The notes under the pieces are model-generated. The model searched no databases, was not told the DNA's origin, and saw only the letters and a program-made list of their open reading frames with translations. A stretch of 64,000 nucleotides of DNA, taken from positions 1 to 64,000 of IMG/VR virus record IMGVR_UViG_3300042562_001598; one strand, written 5' to 3'. The DNA comes from a virus. Numbering within the stretch: the stretch's first letter is position 1; the number at the start of each line of letters is the position of its first letter. A program made the position numbers and the translations under genes. This document shows, in pieces, positions 40,233 through 50,400 of this stretch.

Positions 40233-41609
40233 ATGTCATCTAAAAAGAATTTTGATTATCTGGGAAGTACATTTCAGATACAGTTGTTAAACCAAATTAT
40301 TATTGATAAAGAATTCTCAAGGTCAATAATAGATGTTATTGAGGCAAACTATTTTGAGAATAAGTATTTTAAACTAATCATTCAGATGATTAAGGAGTAC
40401 TACGTCAAATATGAACACATGCCTACTTTTGACACTTTAGAACAGATTACTAAATCTGAACTACAACAAGAAATGGCAGCTAAAATTGTGATTGATACAA
40501 TCACTAAAATTAAAGAGTGCTCTGTTGAAGGCGGAGAATTTGTACAAGAAAAAGCGATGAAGTTTTGTAAACAACAAGAACTTCAAAAGGTTATGAGTAA
40601 GGCTCAAAAAATTATTGATGGTGGTGAATTTGAGAATTACGATACCGTTGAACAATTAGTTAGAACAGCGTTACAGGTTGGGGAAAGAGAAGATGGTATG
40701 TCTGATGTTTTTTACAATTTAGATGATGTTTTAAACGAAGATTATAGACATCCAATACCAATGGGTATTCCTGGTATAGATAGACTCTTAAAAGGGGGTT
40801 TAGCCAAAGGTGAAATTGGGGTTATCTTGGCGCCAACTGGTGTGGGTAAATCAACATTGTTGACTAAAATCGCTAATCATTCATTCAATTTGGGTTATAA
40901 TGTTATTCAAATATTTTTTGAGGACAATCCTAAAATTATTCAAAGAAAACACATAACATTATGGACTAAAATCCATCCTGATGATTTGACTGAAAGAAAA
41001 GAAGAAGCGATGGCTAAAGTTAGGGAAGTTGAAAGTACTATGACTAATAAGTTAATTCTTAAAAAACTTCCGTCTGATACGGTAACTATGTTACAAATAA
41101 AGAATCAGATTAGAAAGATTATTGCTGATGGTGTTAAAATTGATATGGTTTTATTGGATTATATTGATTGTGTTGTTCCGGACAGAAATTTAGGTGATGA
41201 GTGGAAGTCTGAAGGGTCAGTAATGAGAGGTTTTGAATCAATGTGTCACGAATTAGATTTAGTTGGTTGGACTGCGACACAAGGAAATAGGTCAAGTATT
41301 TCATCTGATGTTGTAACCACAGACCAAATGGGTGGGTCAATTAAGAAAGCTCAAGTGGGTCACGTTATTATTTCTGTTGCTAAATCATTACAACAAAAAG
41401 AGATGAAACTAGCTACAATGGCGATAACAAAGTCTCGTATTGGTGATGATGGTGTTGTATTTGAGAATTGTAAATTTGATAATGGAACATTAGAAATTGA
41501 TACCGAAAGTTCTGTAACATTCTTAGGTTTAGAAGAACAAACTGAAGAAAGAAATAGACAAAGAATTAAAGACTTGGTTGAAAAACGAAAATTAAACACT
41601 AAAAACTAA
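40233..41609 (+). CDS. replicative DNA helicase (gp41-like, DnaB family)
   Basis: This 458-residue protein is the hexameric replication helicase, close to T4 gp41 (475). An N-terminal helical domain (about 1-150) is followed by a RecA-like core with Walker A Ala200-Pro-Thr-Gly-Val-Gly-Lys206-Ser-Thr208, a Phe-Phe-Glu-Asp loop after the next strand (catalytic Glu about 230), and Walker B Val-Leu-Leu-Asp309-Tyr-Ile-Asp. The segment Gly-Gly-Ser-Ile-Lys-Lys-Ala-Gln then Ile-Thr-Lys-Ser-Arg near 400 is the arginine-finger and DNA-loop region. No intein interrupts it. It is followed by nrdB after 12 bases. Confidence 0.9.
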   Translation: MSSKKNFDYLGSTFQIQLLNQIIIDKEFSRSIIDVIEANYFENKYFKLIIQMIKEYYVKYEHMPTFDTLEQITKSELQQEMAAKIVIDTITKIKECSVEGGEFVQEKAMKFCKQQELQKVMSKAQKIIDGGEFENYDTVEQLVRTALQVGEREDGMSDVFYNLDDVLNEDYRHPIPMGIPGIDRLLKGGLAKGEIGVILAPTGVGKSTLLTKIANHSFNLGYNVIQIFFEDNPKIIQRKHITLWTKIHPDDLTERKEEAMAKVREVESTMTNKLILKKLPSDTVTMLQIKNQIRKIIADGVKIDMVLLDYIDCVVPDRNLGDEWKSEGSVMRGFESMCHELDLVGWTATQGNRSSISSDVVTTDQMGGSIKKAQVGHVIISVAKSLQQKEMKLATMAITKSRIGDDGVVFENCKFDNGTLEIDTESSVTFLGLEEQTEERNRQRIKDLVEKRKLNTKN

Positions 41610-41621
41610 AATATAAGTAAA

Positions 41622-42569
41622 ATGGAAAAAATATTACAAGAGAATAAAGACCGATTTGTTATATTTCCTATTCAACATAAAGATATTTGGGAATATTATA
41701 CACAACACCAAGCTGCTTTTTGGACTGCGGAAGAAATTGATTTAACTGATGATATTAGAGATTGGGAAAATTTAACAGATAATGAAAAATATTTCATTAA
41801 AAATGTTTTATCATTCTTTGCTGCGTCAGATGGTATTGTTAATGAAAACTTGGCAGAAAACTTTTTAAAAGAAGTCCAATATCCGGAAGCAAAATTTTTT
41901 TATGGGTTTCAAATAATGATGGAAAATATACATTCTTTAACGTATTCTTTATTGATAGATACTTATATATCTAACTCGGAGGAAAAGGATGAGTGTTTCC
42001 ACGCGATTGATAGATTACCTGCTGTTCAAAAGAAAGCTGCATGGGCGTTAGATTGGATTAAAGACACTACCTTTGAAGAAAGGTTAATAGCTTTTGCTGC
42101 TGTAGAAGGTATATTCTTTTCAGGTTCGTTTTGTGCAATATTTTGGATGAAATCAAGAGGTATTATGCCTGGATTATGTTCTGCAAATAGTCTTATTTTT
42201 AAGGATGAAAACTTACATTGTGACTTTGCAATTCATTTGTTGAATAACCACATTGAGAACAAACCGACTGAAAAAAGAATTAAAGAAATTTTATTATCAG
42301 CGTTAGATATTGAAAAAGAGTTTATTACTGAATCTTTGCCCGTATCTTTAATAGGTATGAACCATAACTTGATGAAACAATATTTAGAATTTGTTACTGA
42401 CGGACTTTTAGTGAAATTCGGATGTAAAAAACAATTCAATGTTGAACAACCATTCAAATTTATGGAACAGATAGCTATTGAAACTAAAGGAAACTTTTTT
42501 GAAGGTAGAACACTTGAATATCAAAAAGCGAAATTGAATGAAACGCTATCATTTACTGACGATTTTTAA
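41622..42569 (+). CDS. nrdB: ribonucleotide reductase class I, small subunit
   Basis: This 315-residue protein is the radical-generating subunit of aerobic ribonucleotide reductase. The di-iron ligands are visible: Asp70 (Ala-Ala-Ser-Asp-Gly), Glu101 and His104 (Glu-Asn-Ile-His-Ser), Glu162 (Val-Glu-Gly), Glu196 and His199 (Asp-Glu-Asn-Leu-His). Tyr108 in the His-Ser-Leu-Thr-Tyr pattern is the radical tyrosine, so it is a conventional tyrosyl-radical enzyme rather than a manganese-only variant. The C-terminus ends in Phe-Thr-Asp-Asp-Phe, the usual tail that docks on NrdA. It supplies dNTPs for phage replication with NrdA, whose gene starts 21 bases later. Confidence 0.93.
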   Translation: MEKILQENKDRFVIFPIQHKDIWEYYTQHQAAFWTAEEIDLTDDIRDWENLTDNEKYFIKNVLSFFAASDGIVNENLAENFLKEVQYPEAKFFYGFQIMMENIHSLTYSLLIDTYISNSEEKDECFHAIDRLPAVQKKAAWALDWIKDTTFEERLIAFAAVEGIFFSGSFCAIFWMKSRGIMPGLCSANSLIFKDENLHCDFAIHLLNNHIENKPTEKRIKEILLSALDIEKEFITESLPVSLIGMNHNLMKQYLEFVTDGLLVKFGCKKQFNVEQPFKFMEQIAIETKGNFFEGRTLEYQKAKLNETLSFTDDF

Positions 42570-42590
42570 TAAAAAAATATATAAATTACT

Positions 42591-44990
42591 ATGTCATTAA
42601 AGATAAAGAAAAGAAGTGGGGATGAAGTTGCCTTTAATCCCCAAAAAATTTACGGTCGTATTAAGAAAGCCTCAAAAGGACTGAATGTTAATTCTGATGA
42701 AATATTCATCAAAGTAATTACTTCAGTTCCTACTGAAGGTAACATTACGACTAAAGAGTTGGATAAGTTAATATACGAGATTGCTGCGTCATATACTGGA
42801 AGTCATCACGATTATTCAAGGTTAGCGTCATCAGTTGCGATATCATCTTACCATAAAGACAGTTATGATAGTTTTGGTAATACTATGACAACACTACATA
42901 GTGAAGGTGTTATTCACGACAAATTAATTGAGACTATTGAAAATTATGGTTCTGAAAATATTGAAAAATTATTAAACCACAATAACGATTATAATTTTGA
43001 TTATTTTGCTTGGAAAGCATTACAAGAAATGTATTTGTTAAAGTTACCAAATGGACAAGCTATTGAAAGACCTCAACATATGTATATGAGGATAGCTCTT
43101 TGGGTTACAGATTCTTTTGAAGAAGCTACAGAGTATTATCAATCATTGTCTGAACAAAGAATCTCAAAAGCAACACCTATTATGATTAATTCTGGGACTT
43201 TAATTCCCCAATTAGCATCTTGTGTGTTACATTATAATGACGCTGATTCAAGAAAAGGGTTATTGAATACATTGAATGATATTTCAACATATTCATCTGA
43301 TGCTGCGGGTATTGGGTTATGTATGTCAAACCAAAGAAGTAAAGAAAGTCGTATTACAACATCTGGTGGTTTTGCTGGAGGTTTATTAAAATATCTGAAA
43401 ATTGTTAATGAGTCTTTAAGATTTTTTAATCAACAAGGTAGAAGACCTGGTAGTGCTGCGATTTATTTAGAACCTTGGCACAAAGATATCTATGATTTGT
43501 TAGATATTAAGAAAAACACTGGGAAAGATGAGTTAAGAGCTAGAGATTTATTCACCGCTTTATGGATTCCAGATAACTTTATGAGAGCCGTTAAAAATAA
43601 CGAGGATTGGTATTTGTTTTGTCCTAATGATATTAAGAAAGCTGGTGTTAAAGCTCTACAAGAGTGTTATGGTGATGAATACGAAACTAATTATCGTAAA
43701 GCGGTTGAATTAGGTATTGGTAAGAAAACGAAAGCGACTGAAATTTGGAATAAGATTATTGAATCTCAAGTTGAAACTGGTGTTCCGTATTTATGTTCAA
43801 AAGATAGTGCTAATAGAAAAACCAACCATCAAAACATTGGGGTAATTAAACAATCAAATTTGTGTAATGAGATTTACCAATATACCGATGAAAAAACTAC
43901 AGCAATCTGTACTTTATCATCAATGGTCTTGAAAAATTTCATTATTGACGGAAAATTTGACTTTAACTTACTATATACTGAAGTTAGAAAGGTTACCAGA
44001 ACTTTAAACAAAGTTATTAACATTAATAGTTATTCAACTTCTAAAGGGGAAAAAGGTGGTTTAGAACAAAGAGCTATTGCTATTGGTACTCAAGGATTAG
44101 CGGATGTTTTTTATATTTTAGATTATATTTTCACATCTGAAGAAGCGAGAGTATTGAATAAACAGATTTTTGAGACAATTTATTTTGCTGCGATTACGGA
44201 AAGTAATGACTTATGTAAAAATGGTAAATATGAACCATATAACTTCTTTGAAGGGTCACCAATGTCTAATGGAGTATTCCAATTTGATATGTGGGGTGTT
44301 GACCAATCTGATTTGATGTGGGATTGGAGTTCATTAAAAGAAAGTGTTAAAGAATTTGGAATTTGTAATTCTTTATTTACAGCACAAATGCCTGTTGCGT
44401 CGTCAGCTAAAATAACAGGTTCATTTGAAATGACTGAACCGGCACATTCTGCGTTATTTAACAGACGTGTTGTTGGAGGTGAGATTTTAATTGTTAACAA
44501 GTATTTGATTAATGATTTTGAGAAATTAGGTATTTGGTCTGAAGAATTGAAAAATGATATTATTGTTGATGGTGGTTCTATCCAACACATTAATTTCAAT
44601 AAATATTTAGATTCTGAAGATAAAAATTATCTTAAAAAACTTAAAAGAACTGAACATTTAATTGCGAAGTATAAAACAATTTGGGAGATATCACAAAGAG
44701 AATTAATTGATATGGCGGCTGAAAGAGCTCCGTTCATTGACCAATCACAATCAATGAACATTTATATGGCAAATCCAACCTTATCAAAAATATCTTCGTC
44801 ACATTTTCACTCTTGGGATAAAGGATTAAAAACATTATGTTATTATGTGAGAACTCAAGCCATATCAACGGGTGCTAAACATTTAGCGATTGATATGTCT
44901 AAAATGAGTAATCCTATTGAGAAACCTAATGTTACTATAAATAACAAACCACAAGAATCTGAATTTGAGTGTTTTGGTTGTTCTTCATAA
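42591..44990 (+). CDS. nrdA: ribonucleotide reductase class I, large subunit
   Basis: This 799-residue protein is the catalytic subunit. An N-terminal ATP-cone (residues 1-95, Lys-Arg-Ser-Gly-Asp-Glu-Val-Ala-Phe start) indicates activity control by ATP/dATP. Catalytic residues can be placed as Cys211 (Ala-Ser-Cys-Val-Leu), the radical Cys425 with Asn423 and Glu427 (Asn-Leu-Cys-Asn-Glu), Cys440 (Ile-Cys-Thr-Leu-Ser-Ser), and the C-terminal shuttle pair Cys794/Cys797 (Glu-Cys-Phe-Gly-Cys-Ser-Ser). Gly-Arg-Arg-Pro-Gly-Ser-Ala and Tyr-Leu-Glu-Pro-Trp-His are family hallmarks, and Tyr-Tyr-Val-Arg-Thr near the end is the radical-transfer pair. T4 NrdA is 754 residues. It closes the early module before a terminator. 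Confidence 0.94.
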   Translation: MSLKIKKRSGDEVAFNPQKIYGRIKKASKGLNVNSDEIFIKVITSVPTEGNITTKELDKLIYEIAASYTGSHHDYSRLASSVAISSYHKDSYDSFGNTMTTLHSEGVIHDKLIETIENYGSENIEKLLNHNNDYNFDYFAWKALQEMYLLKLPNGQAIERPQHMYMRIALWVTDSFEEATEYYQSLSEQRISKATPIMINSGTLIPQLASCVLHYNDADSRKGLLNTLNDISTYSSDAAGIGLCMSNQRSKESRITTSGGFAGGLLKYLKIVNESLRFFNQQGRRPGSAAIYLEPWHKDIYDLLDIKKNTGKDELRARDLFTALWIPDNFMRAVKNNEDWYLFCPNDIKKAGVKALQECYGDEYETNYRKAVELGIGKKTKATEIWNKIIESQVETGVPYLCSKDSANRKTNHQNIGVIKQSNLCNEIYQYTDEKTTAICTLSSMVLKNFIIDGKFDFNLLYTEVRKVTRTLNKVININSYSTSKGEKGGLEQRAIAIGTQGLADVFYILDYIFTSEEARVLNKQIFETIYFAAITESNDLCKNGKYEPYNFFEGSPMSNGVFQFDMWGVDQSDLMWDWSSLKESVKEFGICNSLFTAQMPVASSAKITGSFEMTEPAHSALFNRRVVGGEILIVNKYLINDFEKLGIWSEELKNDIIVDGGSIQHINFNKYLDSEDKNYLKKLKRTEHLIAKYKTIWEISQRELIDMAAERAPFIDQSQSMNIYMANPTLSKISSSHFHSWDKGLKTLCYYVRTQAISTGAKHLAIDMSKMSNPIEKPNVTINNKPQESEFECFGCSS

Positions 44991-45000
44991 AGAAATAGAA

Positions 45001-45029
45001 AAAAATCACGACAATGTTCGTGATTTTTT
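45001..45029 (+). terminator. intrinsic terminator after nrdA
   Basis: AAAAATCACGA pairs with TCGTGATTTTTT around CAATGT, giving an 11-base stem with a built-in T run. It separates the early nucleotide genes from the late promoter at 45038. Confidence 0.85.
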
Positions 45030-45037
45030 CTTTATAC

Positions 45038-45047
45038 GATATTTATA
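45038..45047 (+). promoter_or_regulatory. late-type promoter GATATTTATA
   Basis: GATATTTATAATTATG places the element three bases before the gp25-like ATG, directly after a terminator. This is one of the clearest cases because nothing else can drive the baseplate genes. Confidence 0.6.
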
Positions 45048-45050
45048 ATT

Positions 45051-45509
45051 ATGGCAGACGGATATACATATGGTTTAACATTTCCTTTTAGGGATTCTTT
45101 TGATGGTAAATACTTGAGTTTAACAAGTTATAGTGACGAAGAAATTAGGTCGGAATTAATACACCTTTTACTAACAAGAAAAGGTACGAGATATTATTTA
45201 CCTGATTTTGGAACTAGATTATACGAATTTATTTTTGAACCATTAGATGGTCCAACATTTTCAGATATTGATGCTGAAATACGAGATTCGGTTAATGAAT
45301 ATTTACCGGGTTTAACTATAACTAATATAAGTATTAATCCGGCATCGGAAGGTGATGAAGATAAAGGTTCTTATATTGGTGATAATAACGAAAGAATATT
45401 TAGAGTACCTGGTATGGCAGCTAAAGAACATACCGCTAAAGTTAAAATAGATTATAAAGTTACTGACGATGTATTTAGAGGTGGTGATTTTGTAATAATT
45501 AATATATAA
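45051..45509 (+). CDS. baseplate wedge protein (gp25-like)
   Basis: This 152-residue protein belongs to the gp25/GPW baseplate family, which joins the baseplate to the first sheath ring. The hallmarks are Gly-Leu-Thr-Phe-Pro-Phe-Arg near the start, Glu-Leu-Ile-His-Leu-Leu-Leu-Thr-Arg-Lys-Gly-Thr-Arg, Pro-Asp-Phe-Gly-Thr-Arg-Leu-Tyr-Glu-Phe-Ile-Phe-Glu-Pro, and a helix followed by a strand with Pro-Gly-Leu. T4 gp25 is 132 residues; the extra length is an acidic insertion near residue 100. It heads the second structural module and is followed after five bases by the gp6-like gene. Confidence 0.92.
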   Translation: MADGYTYGLTFPFRDSFDGKYLSLTSYSDEEIRSELIHLLLTRKGTRYYLPDFGTRLYEFIFEPLDGPTFSDIDAEIRDSVNEYLPGLTITNISINPASEGDEDKGSYIGDNNERIFRVPGMAAKEHTAKVKIDYKVTDDVFRGGDFVIINI

Positions 45510-45514
45510 GAAAT

Positions 45515-47353
45515 ATGGCTAATAAAAAAATATCCTATACAACAAGAGATTTTCAATCTCTTAGAACTGAATTAATAAATTTCACAAGAAGTTATTATCC
45601 TGAATTAATTGATAGTTTTAATGATGCTTCAGTATTTTCAGTATTATTAGATTTGAACGCTGCCGTTGCGGATAACTTACATTTCAATATTGATAGAAGT
45701 ATTCAGGAAACGGTTTTGCAATACGCTCAACAAAAATCATCAATATATAATATCGCCAAAACTTATGGATTAAAAATACCGGGACAAAGACCATCGGTTG
45801 CTTTAGTTGACTTTTCAATTACAGTTCCGGCTTATGGTGATAAAGAAGACTTAAGATATTGTGGTATTTTAAGAAGAGGGTCTCAAGCCAGTGGTGCTGG
45901 ACAAGTATTTGAAACTGTCTATGATATTGATTTCGCGTCACCAATAAACGCTGAAGGATATCCAAATAGATTAAAAATACCTAATTTTGATTCTAATAAT
46001 ACATTATTAAATTACACTATTGTTAAACGAGAAACTGTTGTTAATGGTGTTACAAAAGTATTTAAAAGAACTATCACAGCTAATGATATTAAACCATTTT
46101 TTGAGTTATTTTTACCAGACAAAAATGTTTTAGGAGTTACAAGTGTTATTTTAAAAGATGGAACTCAATATAGTAATGTTCCGTCAATGCAGGAATTTTT
46201 AGGTTTAGATAATAGATGGTATGAAGTTAAAGCTTTAATTGAGGATAGAGTATTTGTTGAAGACCCTACAAAAGTTTCAGATAGTCCAGGTATTAAAGTA
46301 GGTAAGTATGTGTCAACATCTGATAAATTTATAACTGAATTCACTCCGGAAGGTTTCTTTAAAATGACTTTTGGTGGTGGTAACCAATCCGCCGATGAAC
46401 AATTAAGGGAGTTTGCTAGAGATGGATTTAAATTAGATTTATATAAGTATTCAAATAACCTTGCTTTAGGTAGTTCATTAAAAGCTAATTCAACTTTATT
46501 TATTCAATATAGAGTCGGTGGTGGAACTGGAAGTAATTTAGGTATAAATGTCATAACTCAATTAGGTAATATTGACTTTTTTGTTAATGGACCTTCAGAC
46601 TCAATTAATACTAGTGTTGTTAACTCCTTGAGATGTAATAATGTTACCGCGGCGATAGGTGGTGCTAACTACCCAACAACCGAAGAAGTTAGAAATTTAG
46701 TGTCTTATAACTTTTCAGCTCAAAATAGAGCTGTAACTGTTAATGATTACGATTCTATTATTAGAACAATGCCTTCACAATTTGGTGCTCCAGCTAAAGT
46801 TGCCATTACCGAAGAAAATAATAAGATTAAAATACAAATGCTTTCTTATGATGAGAATGGTACTCTTACAGAAATTGTTTCAAACACATTGAAAAACAAT
46901 CTTGCAAATTACCTATCTAATTATCGTATGATTAATGATTACATATCTATTGAAACTGCTAATGTGATTGATTTAGGGGTTAATATTGATGTGGTATTAG
47001 ATAATAGTCAAAACCAAGGTATTGTTATCTCTAAAATTATTAATATTATTTCAGACTATTTTAATCCATCCAATAGAGGTATGGGTGAGAATGTATTTGT
47101 TTCCGAAATTAGACGACTAATTCAAAGTGAAAATGGGGTAATTGCTATTTCAGATATTCAGTTTTTTAATAAAATTGGGGGTCAATATTCATCATCTCAA
47201 ACATCTCAAAGATACTTGGATTCAGAAACTAAACAAATTGAATTAATTGACGATACTATTTTTGCTGAACCAAAACAAACTTATCAAATTAGATACCCTA
47301 ATAAAGATATTAATGTTAGAGTTAAAAATCTAAAAACCACTAATTTCACATAG
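45515..47353 (+). CDS. baseplate wedge protein (gp6-like, baseplate J family)
   Basis: This 612-residue protein is the central wedge protein that links neighbouring wedges into the baseplate ring; T4 gp6 has 660. Family features are the N-terminal Thr-Thr-Arg-Asp-Phe-Gln-Ser-Leu-Arg, Asp-Leu-Asn-Ala-Ala-Val-Ala-Asp-Asn-Leu, Gln-Glu-Thr-Val-Leu-Gln-Tyr-Ala, Tyr-Gly-Leu-Lys-Ile-Pro-Gly, the central Gly-Gly-Gly-Thr-Gly-Ser-Asn turn, and Ala-Val-Thr-Val-Asn-Asp-Tyr-Asp followed by Met-Pro-Ser-Gln-Phe-Gly near residue 415. It follows gp25 as in T4. The next gene starts after 74 AT-rich bases. Confidence 0.88.
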   Translation: MANKKISYTTRDFQSLRTELINFTRSYYPELIDSFNDASVFSVLLDLNAAVADNLHFNIDRSIQETVLQYAQQKSSIYNIAKTYGLKIPGQRPSVALVDFSITVPAYGDKEDLRYCGILRRGSQASGAGQVFETVYDIDFASPINAEGYPNRLKIPNFDSNNTLLNYTIVKRETVVNGVTKVFKRTITANDIKPFFELFLPDKNVLGVTSVILKDGTQYSNVPSMQEFLGLDNRWYEVKALIEDRVFVEDPTKVSDSPGIKVGKYVSTSDKFITEFTPEGFFKMTFGGGNQSADEQLREFARDGFKLDLYKYSNNLALGSSLKANSTLFIQYRVGGGTGSNLGINVITQLGNIDFFVNGPSDSINTSVVNSLRCNNVTAAIGGANYPTTEEVRNLVSYNFSAQNRAVTVNDYDSIIRTMPSQFGAPAKVAITEENNKIKIQMLSYDENGTLTEIVSNTLKNNLANYLSNYRMINDYISIETANVIDLGVNIDVVLDNSQNQGIVISKIINIISDYFNPSNRGMGENVFVSEIRRLIQSENGVIAISDIQFFNKIGGQYSSSQTSQRYLDSETKQIELIDDTIFAEPKQTYQIRYPNKDINVRVKNLKTTNFT

Positions 47354-47427
47354 TAATTTATTTTTTAATATTCTTGCTTATTTTTATAAAATAACATATT
47401 AACTATTTATTAAAAAAAAGTAATAGA

Positions 47428-50400
47428 ATGTCAAATTCATATAGAATAAGAACCAAACCTGGTGTTGATGAATCAATAAATATTTTAATTGACCAAGAGT
47501 TTGAATATTTAGAGATTTTATCTTTAAAATTACTGCAAAGTCAAATATATACAAGACAATGTTCTGATTATGGGGTTGTTGTAGGTCGTGTTAGTGTTAA
47601 TAATGGTTTTGGTTTACCAAATGCTAAAGTATCTGTTTTTATTCCTTTAGACACGACTGATGAAGCTGACCCTGTAATCTCTGAACTATATCCATACAAA
47701 ACATTAACAGAATTAAATGATGATGGGTATAGATATAATTTACTACCTTACAAACCTTCACATAGTGGACATGTACCTACGGGTACATTTTTTGATAGAC
47801 TTGATGTCTTAATAGACCCAACTTTAATTGAGGTTTATGATAAATACTACAAATATACCACCGTAACTAATTCAAGTGGAGATTATATGATATTTGGTAT
47901 CCCAACGGGAAGTCAAACTATTGTTATGGATGTTGATTTATCAGATATTGGGGAATTTTCATTATCACCTCAAGATTTAATACGAATGGGCGCTGCGACA
48001 TCTAATCAAGTTGCTGGAACAAAATTTAAAGCGTCTACTAATTTACGAGAATTACCACAATTAATTACAATTAACAAAACAATTGATGTTAGTCCGTTAT
48101 GGGGTGAACCAGGATTATGTAATTTAGGTATAACAAGAACTGATTTTGATTTATCTGGAGAAGCTAATATTGATATTAGACCTACAGCTATATTTATGGG
48201 GTCAATCATTTCAACAAATGATAATGATTCTATAAAGGCTGGTTGTACTGTTAGAAGTAATGGGGGTTATTTATGTGATATGATTACTGGTCCAGGTGAA
48301 ATTTTAGCAATTAGACAAACCATATATCAAGATTCTTATGGTAGACCAATTTTGGAAACTGTTGATTTAGATGAGGGTGGTCAAGTTATTGATGAGAATG
48401 GAACTTGGATGGTTGATGTCCCAATGAATTTGGATTATGTTGTAACTAACGAATTTGGTGAACAAGTTATTTCTGACGACCCTAAAAGAGGTATTCCGAC
48501 TAGAGGTAAATACCGATTTAAAGTTAAATGGAATCAATCTCCTTCATTGTCTGAAAGTGTAAAAAGAGGTTATTTTTTAGTTCCTAATATTAGAGAATAT
48601 GGATGGTCGGGTACTAGTAAAGACGACCCGTTTTTTATTAAAGATATTTCAACAGAGTATAGTAGTTATCAGTTAGCTATGAAATCATATTCATTTAGTT
48701 TAGATTGGTCGGATTATGGTTATACAGGTTCTTCTTTGAATAGTAACGCTGTTATTGGTAGGCAAATGATTCAAGATGCTATAGATTGTAAAGATACTTT
48801 CTATGATATGAAATATAATAAAGTCTATACTGTGTCCCAATTACTTGATAAGTATAGAAAAGGCTATAGTAATGATAGATTTATTGGTGTTAAAAATATT
48901 TTAGACAATAGTTGTCAGAGTGAAAATTATAAATTCCCAACAAATGATTCTAATCTGAGGTTAGATATTATATTTATATTATTTTCATTATTAATGATGG
49001 TTTTCAGACCTATTTTGTATGTTCTTGTATTAGTAATGCACATATTATTCTTTATTTTAGAGTTACTTAAATCTTATTTAGTTTATGGCCTTGTTGGATG
49101 GGCTGCTTTTGCTGCTTACAATGCGTTTACCGCGGCTAGTGTTTCCGCGCCAGCTTTTGGTTTAACAGCAACAAATATTGCTGCGGGAGTTGCTTATCTT
49201 ACTTTAGGTGTTATGTTAGTTTTTGTTAGAGATGAGTTAAAAAAAATAGATTTAAATGGTATTAATTTACCTTTATTAACTTATCCTGATTGTGATATGT
49301 GTGATTGTGATGCAACAGGTGCAACACCAGGTAATGCCCCTGGAAATAGTAAAGTTTTAGCTAATAAAAACAGAAGAATTCCATGTAGTACAATTACTTC
49401 AGATTTAACACCTATGAATGTTTTAATGTCAAATATTCAAATTTCACAACTAGGTACACCAATATATGACTATCCATTTTTTGATGACGAATCGTATAAA
49501 ACAGTTGCTTTTATGCAAATTTTTGCGGGTAAACAATATGTTGATAGAGCAGATGTTAGTATTGGAACCTCAAGTTTAGTTACAGCAAAATATTCAATCA
49601 CTGATAGTAGTGGTAATGATAAAAACTATACTGATTATTTTTTCACTTCAAGTTTAACTTTAGCCGAAAGAATTAATTTGTTTAACACTAAAGCGAAATA
49701 TTTCGACAATAGTCCAAATAACCCTGGTGGTGGTGTTAATAGAATTAGAACAACTTTCGGAATTAATTCTAATCCGGGAAAATCTCACCTTGATAATACT
49801 ATTGTTATTATTGGTGATATTAATAGTTTAAGTAATTATATACCAGGTCAATTAATTAGTTTCCAAAATCCAAATTTATCTAAAGATTTAAACACTACAA
49901 ATGCTATAGCTAATCAATATGGTAATAATGCAATTACTGGAACTTCAGCTACAACTACGACGATTACGGTTAATTTCGCAAAAACAGATGGTTCAGGTAA
50001 TAGTGGTGTTACATATAATAATATTGTTCAAACTGGTGATAGCGTGTATCATAAATTCCCTATTGATATGGAATATTTCCAAGTAATTACTGGTATGACT
50101 TATGATAGTTTTTCGGCTAATTGTTCTAATGATATTGTCAATTCTTTAAACAACAGGTTTCTGAATAATAATATGAGGGTTATTGAAATTACTGGTCAAC
50201 ATAGTGGTGAGGATAATTGTCAAGAAGTTCATATGGTGTCACCAATAACTAAAGTTGATGATTATAAAAATTTATCAGTAATTATTTTAAATAGAGGTGT
50301 TGACCCATATTCTTCTAAAATTGATGTTCAGTATGATTTAAGTGTTCTATTTGGTAAAAATTTTGGAGATGTTAATTCTATTGTGAAAGGTAATTATCGT

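Noticed and set aside
41622-41645. NrdB as a member of the leader-bearing set
   Set aside because: Leu-Gln-Glu near its start is within the normal N-terminus of the enzyme; the match shows that the short motif can occur by chance.
44180-44599. 139-residue antisense ORF opposite nrdA
   Set aside because: It is the shadow of a conserved gene, has no promoter element and no coherent protein features.
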